Shown in pieces: positions 1 through 5,543 of a stretch of DNA of 5,543 bases. A program made the translations under genes and the position numbers. The notes under the pieces were generated by a model that did no database searches, was not told the DNA's origin, and worked only from the letters and a program-made list of their open reading frames with translations. Origin of the DNA: Chloroflexota bacterium. GTDB lineage: Bacteria; Chloroflexota; Dehalococcoidia; Lucifugimonadales; Lucifugimonadaceae. The stretch is from NCBI GenBank assembly GCA_030831265.1, contig JAURLM010000043.1, positions 1-5,543 on the forward strand. Reading direction: 5' to 3'. Each line of letters opens with the position of its first letter. Positions within the stretch are counted from its first letter, which is position 1.

Positions 1-908
1 TCGTGGTTGTCGTCCTGTTGCTACGGCTTCCGGTCGGGAGACGCAACCCGGTAAAGGTGGACATGCTCGGAGTGACGCTGTTCGCCGCGTTCCTGAGCCT
101 GCTGACTGTAGCGTTAACGAAAGTCGGTGATCCCGATGGTCTGTTCATTGTCACTACGTTGGTAACTGTGGTGCTGGGAGCGGCAATGATCTGGCGAGTT
201 TCATCTGCACGGGACCCGCTGTTCCCGCGGGTGTTGTTCAAGTTGGTGGGATTCGTCACTGCCAATGGAGCACATTTCCTGATTGGTGCAGCGTTGATCA
301 TTGGCATGGTCGCCGTTCCTTTGATGGCTGGAACCGTTTACGGCGAGAATGCGCTTGAAGGCGGACTACGCTTGCTGAGAATGACGGTCGCAATTGGCAT
401 CGGAGCGTTGATCGGCGGATTAATCACACAGCGTGCCGGGCCGCGTTGGCCCGCGGTTGCCGGGGTATTGATGGCGGCGACTGGTTTCCTGCTGATGTCT
501 CGCTGGGACCTGGCTACTGGCGACCCAACGGTGACCATTCACCTTCTGTTGACCGGGCTTGGCTTCGGGCTGCTTGTTGCACCGATAGCAGAATCTGCGT
601 TATCCAAAGTCACAAGCGACACCACAGGTGCTGCCAGCGCGTTGTTAACGGTTTCTCGCATGATAGGCATGACCGTGGGTCTTGCAGCTATGACGTCGCT
701 GGGAACAGTCCAGTTTGCGGCACTGGTAGCGGATGTCCCCGCGTTCTCATTGGATCCTGAAGTCCAGGACGCCATTGAACTCAGTACGACGCTCGCTGGA
801 CTGGAAGTGTTCAGGAGTTTCTTCACGTTCGCAGCACTGGCGACAATCCTTGCGCTGCCATTCGTGATCGTGATGTCTCGTGGAGATCGCGACCCACTGT
901 TCGACTAG
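1..908 (+). CDS. MFS transporter, DHA2/EmrB-QacA drug-efflux type, C-terminal part (5' truncated)
   Basis: This is the C-terminal 302 or so codons of a major facilitator superfamily exporter in the inner membrane; the frame is open to the left edge and ends at TAG 906-908. About eight hydrophobic segments follow a remnant at residues 1-9 (counting from the codon at position 3): roughly 20-38, 46-65, 84-109, 126-143, 149-165, 177-199, 213-234 and 271-291. This matches TM7-14 of the 14-helix DHA2 family, whose members usually run 450-550 residues, so perhaps 150-250 residues are missing. Family-like stretches are LLRMTVAIGIGALIGGLITQ (124-143) and the late-helix pattern GAASALLTVSRMIGM (209-223), which resembles the G-ASAL---R--G signature of EmrB/QacA proteins. 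DHA2 proteins export drugs or other small molecules by proton antiport; the substrate here cannot be told. A polar segment at 244-262 sits before the last helix. The GTG at position 3 lies within the transporter fold and is not the true start. Confidence 0.88.
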   Translation, partial: VVVVLLLRLPVGRRNPVKVDMLGVTLFAAFLSLLTVALTKVGDPDGLFIVTTLVTVVLGAAMIWRVSSARDPLFPRVLFKLVGFVTANGAHFLIGAALIIGMVAVPLMAGTVYGENALEGGLRLLRMTVAIGIGALIGGLITQRAGPRWPAVAGVLMAATGFLLMSRWDLATGDPTVTIHLLLTGLGFGLLVAPIAESALSKVTSDTTGAASALLTVSRMIGMTVGLAAMTSLGTVQFAALVADVPAFSLDPEVQDAIELSTTLAGLEVFRSFFTFAALATILALPFVIVMSRGDRDPLFD

Positions 909-911
909 CGA

Positions 912-2546
912 TTACTCATCTGCAGCCTCGGATAAACCGGAATCTTTGCGGCGCTGCTCGGAACGACGTTCCGCTTCCAACCTCTCAAGCCCGTACTCAT
1001 TGTGATCGACGTAGCTCATCCCGTCTGCGATCACCCGATGTCCCGCCTGTTCACGGATGAGCCTGTGCATCTCCTGGCATATGCGACGGTAGTCAGCGTG
1101 CCCCTGCTGTGCCGTGCGTAGCTCCAGCAAGTGGAAGGCTTCCCGTGCGTTCATCTGCATGTAGTAACGGAGCTTGAACGCGAACGGTACCGCGTACTGG
1201 GCAGCATCGGAGCCGAACGCCTCTTCCAGCTTGCCGTGCAATGCCGTCATGCGGCTCATAGACTCATGCCACGTGTCGGACAGCCCGTTGTCTTCTACCG
1301 CTTCCGGGACGTTGTAACCGAAAGCAGGGGAGAGCCGTTGCCAGTCGATAGTCAGCATCCGGTGGCGCTGCAGGTCACGGAAGCTACCGAAGTCAGACAG
1401 GATATCGAACCGGTAGAACGATCGCTCAAAAGCGCGGCCGGGATGATGTCGCCGGTTTGAGCGGTTCCCGATGTATGCCTTGAGCACACGGTCACGTTCG
1501 GCAGCCGGCATTGCCGCCGCCAGTCTTTCCAACTGGCTATCCGGAAGATCAGAAAATTCGTAAAGCGCTGCCGCTGCCAGCTTTGACTCGGCATCTGCAT
1601 CCCACTGGGTCAGTTGGACTTCCGGCACATCTGCAGGTTCTTCCTGCATGCGACCGGTGATGTCCTCCATCTCGCTGCGAATGTTTGCGAAGTATTCGCT
1701 CCACACTCCGCCGCGGTCCGGCATGTCTACACGCTTTACGAATGACGGGATAACGTGGCGCAATTCGGCCAGCATCATATCGGCGTATTCCCGTGCCTCT
1801 GCCAGTGGATGAGCGCGCATCCGGAGCAGCATCATCTCGTAAGACTGCCCGGTGGCGAAGATGCCTAGATTCGACGTAGTTGAGGCCGGTAGAAGTCCAC
1901 GTGCTGCGTCGCAGGCCTTGGCGCGGATGCTGCTGCGCCATACGCCGAGCGAGTCTCCCTGCTGGCGTGGGAACTTCTTCTCAAAGTGAGTTTTGCAGAC
2001 CTGCACTACCGCCGAGTAGGTTTCGAACAGCCGGTCCATCTCGGCTACGTATTCGGCTTCGAGGGCAGAGCCTTTGACCTCTGGCGGCACGAGGTAGCGG
2101 AAATTATCACCCAGCTTTTGGTCGTAGTAGATGTACCGGGTGCTCTGTTCGAGGTACGCAGCGATGCGCCCGCGTTCAAGCACCTTTGTAAGCAGGTTGG
2201 ATGCCTGTTCACAGGCGAGATGCGCTCCACCAAGCTGGGCAACTGAGTCATCGCCATAACCAGAGAACACGCGCTCGTAAAGCTTTTCAGCGCGCTCCAG
2301 CTGCAACGCAGCGTCATCACCACCCATCGCTTCGGCAATGGTCGCCACACCTGTCTCAGGCTCGTTGTAGAACTCATCAAGGAACAGGCGGCGGAGCGAC
2401 TTCGGGGTGCGACTGTAACGGGCGAACAGAGCGCCTTTCACCACTTCCGGCAGGTTGACCAGTGCGAAGACAGGCTTGTCCGTGTTGGTGAAGAACCTGC
2501 TCAGGATGGCGCGTTCAGGGGCGGAGAATTCTTCAGTGAAATACAT
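912..2546 (-). CDS. Tandem-domain ThyX-like protein (FAD-dependent thymidylate synthase family)
   Basis: The predicted 544-residue protein carries two ThyX-like domains, about residues 15-275 and 315-505. Classical ThyX makes dTMP from dUMP using FAD, NADPH and methylenetetrahydrofolate. It is about 220-250 residues and has the signature RHRxxSxNExSxRY. Domain 1 has RGRIAAYLEQSTRY at 125-138, which keeps both Arg, the Glu and the SxRY end but has Gly for His and Leu for Asn. Domain 2 has RHRMLTIDWQRLS at 394-406, which keeps RHR but loses the Glu and SxR positions. Domain 2 also keeps NAR (466-468) and a following LxLR, typical of the dUMP-binding C-terminal part; domain 1 has GQS at the NAR position (233-235). 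The ATG at 2546 was chosen because family similarity seems to begin there and a promoter fits it. A TTG at 2666 would add 40 unfamiliar residues. The last 25 or so residues are a charged tail. The protein is either a fused synthase with a composite active site or a divergent flavoprotein; databases would probably label it thyX. Family membership is firm; activity is not. Confidence 0.85.
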   Translation of the reverse strand: MYFTEEFSAPERAILSRFFTNTDKPVFALVNLPEVVKGALFARYSRTPKSLRRLFLDEFYNEPETGVATIAEAMGGDDAALQLERAEKLYERVFSGYGDDSVAQLGGAHLACEQASNLLTKVLERGRIAAYLEQSTRYIYYDQKLGDNFRYLVPPEVKGSALEAEYVAEMDRLFETYSAVVQVCKTHFEKKFPRQQGDSLGVWRSSIRAKACDAARGLLPASTTSNLGIFATGQSYEMMLLRMRAHPLAEAREYADMMLAELRHVIPSFVKRVDMPDRGGVWSEYFANIRSEMEDITGRMQEEPADVPEVQLTQWDADAESKLAAAALYEFSDLPDSQLERLAAAMPAAERDRVLKAYIGNRSNRRHHPGRAFERSFYRFDILSDFGSFRDLQRHRMLTIDWQRLSPAFGYNVPEAVEDNGLSDTWHESMSRMTALHGKLEEAFGSDAAQYAVPFAFKLRYYMQMNAREAFHLLELRTAQQGHADYRRICQEMHRLIREQAGHRVIADGMSYVDHNEYGLERLEAERRSEQRRKDSGLSEAADE

Positions 2547-2552
2547 GACCGG

Positions 2553-2582
2553 ATTGTATCTGTATCCAGACTCCTCGACCAA
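2553..2582 (-). promoter_or_regulatory. Candidate promoter giving a leaderless mRNA for the ThyX-like gene
   Basis: Read on the minus strand, TACAAT (2553-2558) matches the -10 consensus TATAAT at five of six positions. It is followed by six bases, CCGGTC, and then the ATG at 2546. Transcription would therefore start at or next to the A of the ATG, leaving no leader. TTGGTC (2577-2582), 18 bases upstream, is a weak -35 candidate sharing only the first three bases with TTGACA. No Shine-Dalgarno sequence sits at normal spacing before the ATG; the nearest, GAGGAG at 2571-2576, is 24 bases away. Leaderless genes with this geometry are common in some bacterial phyla. This is a motif reading only. 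Confidence 0.45.
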
Positions 2583-2732
2583 GTTCGTGTTGAGTCCGCT
2601 AGCACCTGCCCTTAATGCGGTAATGCGTGACTGCTCCCATGTAACCGGGAAGGCAGCGTTGTTCAATGACGGTTGAGTTCTGGAATTCCGCTTATGGATC
2701 CCCTTCCAGCACGCTGGGACTTCGACCTATCT

Positions 2733-2736
2733 GGAG
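2733..2736 (+). promoter_or_regulatory. Weak ribosome-binding site for the membrane-protein gene
   Basis: GGAG lies 15 bases before the ATG at 2752, farther than the usual 5-9 bases. It is the only purine-rich candidate near this start. An in-frame TGA at 2674-2676 with no ATG, GTG or TTG between it and 2752 makes ATG 2752 the most upstream possible start, so the start is set mainly by the open frame. Confidence 0.3.
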
Positions 2737-2751
2737 AAAAGCCGCGGGCTT

Positions 2752-4554
2752 ATGCAGCTTCCTGCTGAAAAACGTGCGGTTAAAGGGTATACAGCGCACC
2801 TGCTTGCAGTGTGCGGACTCTTGCTCATTGTCTACCTGACGGTGATGCGAACATTTAGCCAGTTTGGGTTCTACGGAGAAGACTGGCGCTATCTGCATGA
2901 AATTGCTCAGCAAGGCTCTGTCACAACTGTCTTTGAGGGTCATCCTCTACAGCGACTGCTGATCGAGTGGGTTTTCACCATCATCGAGTTCAATCCCGCT
3001 ACCGGGTACCTGCTGCTGACCATAGTGATAGTCCTGAGCGCGCTCGCTATGTACAGCGTGATGGTCTTGCTGTTCCCGCGCCGCCGTGCGTTAGCGGTAG
3101 TCGCATCCACGTTGTATGTCCTGTATCCCGGTGACCCTTCCCGGTTGTCTATCACGCAAGGAATTGGCGAATCCGGGGTCGCTGTCCTGTTAGCCCTCGC
3201 TTCGCTTGTCTTGTTATTTGCGGCCCTTCGGCTGCGACATAGCTCGACATCCCTGGGGGGCGTGCTCACGTCAACTTCCCTTGCGTTCTATTTCCTGAGC
3301 CTGATGCTTAACGAAGAACAGGCACTGCTTGTGCCTGCATTGGGATTCGTTGGTGCAATCTGGGTAGATATGTCTGAGCGTGGTCTCAGTCATCGGCTCA
3401 CGTCGTACCGGATGGTCCGGCCCGCAATCACCCGGATATCTCCGTACTTACTGGTGCTGATTTCCGTGGTTGTATGGCGAATTGTCATGGTCGATGTGGG
3501 TCACGAGGATGTTTTCGCATCGACCGCAAATTTCAACCCTCTGCACCTGCTGGGACAGTTTTTCAATGTCTACTTCAATGGCTATGTTGAGACCCCAATC
3601 AGGGCGATGCTGTCTGCGATCTCGTTCGTGGGGCATGTAGGACTGGTAGTGCTGCTCGTAGTTCTACTGGGTCTGTCGCTGATGGCAGGGGCGCTGTTAC
3701 TTTCACCTCAGCGAAGCCTTGTGCGACGCACGGATGTGTCAGCAGCGGGAACTTATGTTTTTCCCGGTGAGTCGCGGTTCTATCTGCGATTACTCTATGT
3801 ATCACTGATCCTGACTGGAATAGTAGCTGCTCTGGTTTTGCCGTTCGGTTCCGGAAGTTCCGGGGATTCAACACTCGTCGTTGTCATGTCCATGGGTGGG
3901 GCTGCGTTTCTGATGCTCTGGTGGAGCGCCCTTGTGGAGCAATACCGGGACCGGCGCAAAGAAATTGGATACGCGTTCAGTTTTGGCTTTGCGGTAATAG
4001 CGTTCCTCCTGGTTTCGTTTCAGGCAACCGGGCAACGGGATGCTGTCGAGGCATGGAACCTGCAACAGCAGTACATAAAGCAAATAGTTGCGGATGCTCC
4101 CAGGGTTGCTCCGGGAACGCATTTCCATTTCGATGGCGTGGAAACGGCACATGGCTCTTCGTTCGTGTTTGCATCTACGACAGAGAACATGTTGCGGCTG
4201 GTATACGGTGACGAATCAATTTCAGCGAGCGTCGCAGAACACGGCGATAGCGGGTATGTGTTCAACAGCGCTGGACTTTACCGAGATGAGCAGTTGATTG
4301 CTCAGCGTAGCCGGGTGGTCTACTTCACGCTGGTTTCAGTAGGTTGTCGTGGTCTGGTGGTTGAACCAGATTGCAGTCGGCTGGTCATGTCGGAAGGCGG
4401 CAAGACCGGCGGGCAGGCATATGCGGTGGCGAACAGCACTTCGTACCATTCACCGGTGGAAGACCTGTTTGGAATCCGCCAGGCAGACGAAGACGCTGAT
4501 GCTGCGGCTCCTGGTGGAACCCTTGCCGCACCTTTTGATGCTCCGCCGGAATAG
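2752..4554 (+). CDS. Polytopic membrane protein, putative GT-C-type glycosyltransferase-like
   Basis: I do not recognise a named family for this 600-residue protein, but its architecture is clear. A basic N-terminus precedes TM1 (about 14-34), followed by a loop of about 45 residues with GEDW at 42-45 and GHPL at 63-66. About ten more hydrophobic segments follow: roughly 85-108, 111-126, 142-161, 168-186, 190-206, 229-248, 288-317, 346-365, 373-393 and 407-425. A soluble tail of about 170 residues (430-600) completes it, ending in an Asp/Ala/Pro-rich stretch. An acidic D/E-D-W type motif in the first extracytoplasmic loop, then a G-x-P-L stretch, recalls GT-C fold glycosyltransferases that use polyprenyl-phosphate sugars. 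That is resemblance only, and the acidic pair here is Glu-Asp. The tail has two cysteines (532, 541) that could pair if it is extracytoplasmic. The gene stands alone in its direction and ends 7 bases from the convergent E2 gene. It could instead be an envelope protein without enzyme activity. The frame is certain; the function is weakly supported. Confidence 0.85.
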   Translation: MQLPAEKRAVKGYTAHLLAVCGLLLIVYLTVMRTFSQFGFYGEDWRYLHEIAQQGSVTTVFEGHPLQRLLIEWVFTIIEFNPATGYLLLTIVIVLSALAMYSVMVLLFPRRRALAVVASTLYVLYPGDPSRLSITQGIGESGVAVLLALASLVLLFAALRLRHSSTSLGGVLTSTSLAFYFLSLMLNEEQALLVPALGFVGAIWVDMSERGLSHRLTSYRMVRPAITRISPYLLVLISVVVWRIVMVDVGHEDVFASTANFNPLHLLGQFFNVYFNGYVETPIRAMLSAISFVGHVGLVVLLVVLLGLSLMAGALLLSPQRSLVRRTDVSAAGTYVFPGESRFYLRLLYVSLILTGIVAALVLPFGSGSSGDSTLVVVMSMGGAAFLMLWWSALVEQYRDRRKEIGYAFSFGFAVIAFLLVSFQATGQRDAVEAWNLQQQYIKQIVADAPRVAPGTHFHFDGVETAHGSSFVFASTTENMLRLVYGDESISASVAEHGDSGYVFNSAGLYRDEQLIAQRSRVVYFTLVSVGCRGLVVEPDCSRLVMSEGGKTGGQAYAVANSTSYHSPVEDLFGIRQADEDADAAAPGGTLAAPFDAPPE

Positions 4555-4561
4555 CTCGTCT

Positions 4562-5543
4562 CTAAACGATCAGGCGAGTAGGGTTCTCAAGATTCTTCTG
4601 AACCTCACCCAGGAAGATCGCAGCCTCTGCACCGTCACCAACACGGTGGTCTGCTGAGATCGTCGCATTCATCATCTGCCTGATGACGATCTGGTCGTGA
4701 CGTACAACCGGGGTTGGCTTAACCGCTCCGACTGCGATTATGCCTGCCTGTGGCGGAACGATGATTGCGGCGAATGTGTCAGTTCCGAACATGCCCAGGT
4801 TGGAAGTTCCGAACGTACCCATCGTAAGTTCTTCCTGCGTCAGAGAGCCGCCTTCACCGCGAGCACGCTTGCCCAGGTCCTTTGCAGCACGAGAAATCTC
4901 AACAAGTGACATGTTCTGTGCACGCATGATTGCCGGGACTATCAGGCCTTCTGAAAGGGCGATTGCGACACCAATGTTGATGTCCGGGTGACCTTCCAGC
5001 TTGTCCCCTTTGAAGAAGGAGTTCCACTTTGGCAGTTTTACCAGCGCATTCACGATCGCCTTCAGGATCATGTCATTTACCGAGACCCTGTCGCCGTGCT
5101 CGTGCAGAGCCTCGTTTAGCTGTGCCCGGAAGTGCATGGCGTCAGTCATGTCCACGGCGTGGGTGACGTAGTAATGCGGGGCATCTGTCTTGCTGCGCAC
5201 TGTAACGCGGGCAATCGCCTTGCGCATGTTGGTCAGCGTGATGTCCGAACCGTCGACCGTTCGCTGGACCGTCTGCGGCATGACTTGAGCGAATGCCGGT
5301 GAAGGCCTGAAGTTCAGAACGTCATCCCGCGTGACCCGACCGCCGGGGCCGGTGCCAGGAACCTGTGCAATAGATATTCCACGTTCTGTAGCCAGCTTGC
5401 GGGCCATTGGTGATGCTTTCACCCGGCCATCGCCATTGGACGCTGCCGGTGCAGCGGAAACAGGTGCAGATGCCGCTGCAACTGGCTGTGGTGCTCGTGC
5501 AGGTTCCGGTGCTGGTGCAGGGGCTGCTTCTGGTTCGGGTGCA
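4562..5543 (-). CDS. 2-oxoacid dehydrogenase E2 subunit, probably pyruvate dehydrogenase dihydrolipoamide acetyltransferase (5' truncated)
   Basis: This cytoplasmic E2 core moves an acyl group from lipoyl-lysine to coenzyme A, most likely making acetyl-CoA in the pyruvate dehydrogenase complex. The 326 visible residues begin with an Ala/Pro/Glu-rich linker (about 1-40) typical of E2 interdomain hinges. Next comes a peripheral subunit-binding domain (about 43-77) with the pattern ASPMARKLATERG and VPGTGPGGRVTRDDV, then a complete catalytic domain from about residue 100. Catalytic landmarks are DHRVGDG (298-304), with the His (299) and Asp (303) of the family HxxxDG motif, and GTSNLGMFG (245-253) at the active-site Ser/Thr region. 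PHYYVT (122-127) favours the acetyltransferase over the succinyltransferase branch. The protein ends in ENPTRLIV, a usual E2 terminus. The GTG at 5422 is internal, because coding continues upstream to the window edge. The lipoyl domain must lie beyond it. E1 and E3 genes would be expected upstream on this strand, but none is visible. A branched-chain E2 remains possible. Confidence 0.93.
   Translation of the reverse strand, partial: APEPEAAPAPAPEPARAPQPVAAASAPVSAAPAASNGDGRVKASPMARKLATERGISIAQVPGTGPGGRVTRDDVLNFRPSPAFAQVMPQTVQRTVDGSDITLTNMRKAIARVTVRSKTDAPHYYVTHAVDMTDAMHFRAQLNEALHEHGDRVSVNDMILKAIVNALVKLPKWNSFFKGDKLEGHPDINIGVAIALSEGLIVPAIMRAQNMSLVEISRAAKDLGKRARGEGGSLTQEELTMGTFGTSNLGMFGTDTFAAIIVPPQAGIIAVGAVKPTPVVRHDQIVIRQMMNATISADHRVGDGAEAAIFLGEVQKNLENPTRLIV

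Larger units (their letters stand above)
2547..2751. other. Divergent intergenic region between ThyX-like gene and membrane-protein gene
   Basis: This 205-base spacer is the only non-coding stretch of any size in the window. It should hold the promoters of both divergent genes. The side near the ThyX-like gene has the promoter described separately. On the plus strand I see no convincing -35/-10 pair for the membrane-protein gene. An 8-base palindrome GGAATTCC (2682-2689) lies near the middle but is too short to call an operator. If the ThyX-like protein really starts at TTG 2666, bases 2547-2666 are coding and the spacer shrinks to 85 bases. Confidence 0.5.

Noticed and set aside
1131..2458. 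Several open frames of 65-130 codons on both strands inside the ThyX-like gene
   Set aside because: They overlap a gene with clear family motifs over its whole length, and their translations show no recognisable domains. They are frame shadows.
2682..2689. GGAATTCC palindrome as a possible operator
   Set aside because: It is only eight bases, has no extended symmetric flanks and is not repeated nearby.
2673..2700. Plus-strand promoter for the membrane-protein gene (TTGAGT followed by TATGGA)
   Set aside because: The spacer is only 14 bases and the -10 matches at three of six positions, too weak to call.
2692..2943. 83-codon minus-strand frame overlapping the start of the membrane-protein gene
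   Set aside because: Its translation is unremarkable and it lies largely antisense to TM1 and the first loop of a well-supported gene.
5420..5422. GTG as the start codon of the E2 gene
   Set aside because: It falls at the junction of the linker and the subunit-binding domain, and the same frame continues open to the window edge with a typical Ala/Pro-rich E2 linker.
5423..5543. Repetitive GC-rich sequence as a DNA repeat or tandem array
   Set aside because: It is explained by coding for the Ala/Pro/Glu-rich E2 linker. The repeat unit follows codon composition rather than an exact DNA unit.

Overview
This 5.5 kb window looks like ordinary bacterial chromosome of moderate, slightly GC-rich composition. 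It is packed with four protein-coding genes that strictly alternate in strand (+, -, +, -). No RNA gene, mobile element, CRISPR array or long repeat was seen. The best taxonomic guess is Chloroflexota, perhaps a Dehalococcoidia/SAR202-type lineage. That guess rests on the tandem-domain ThyX-like protein, which I recall from Chloroflexota and relatives, and on an apparently leaderless promoter. It is an inference from family resemblance, not a computed assignment.

Layout: (1) positions 1-908, + strand, hold the C-terminal two thirds of a DHA2/EmrB-type MFS transporter whose start lies off the left edge. (2) Positions 912-2546, - strand, encode a protein of about 544 residues made of two ThyX-like (FAD-dependent thymidylate synthase) domains. 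Each domain keeps a different subset of the ThyX signature residues. (3) Positions 2547-2751 are the only real intergenic region, between divergent genes. It contains a plausible leaderless promoter for the ThyX-like gene. (4) Positions 2752-4554, + strand, encode a 600-residue polytopic membrane protein with GT-C glycosyltransferase-like features and a long soluble C-terminus. (5) Positions 4562-5543, - strand, hold the linker, E3/E1-binding domain and full catalytic domain of a 2-oxoacid dehydrogenase E2 subunit, most like pyruvate dehydrogenase acetyltransferase. Its lipoyl domain lies off the right edge.

The genes do not form one pathway: drug or solute export, a nucleotide-metabolism-like flavoprotein, a cell-envelope protein and central carbon metabolism. 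Both convergent junctions are very tight (3 and 7 nt) and show no hairpin terminator. The most interesting item is the tandem ThyX-like protein. Whether it is a working thymidylate synthase with a composite active site, or a repurposed flavoprotein, cannot be settled from sequence alone. I did not find a clearly new multi-gene system.
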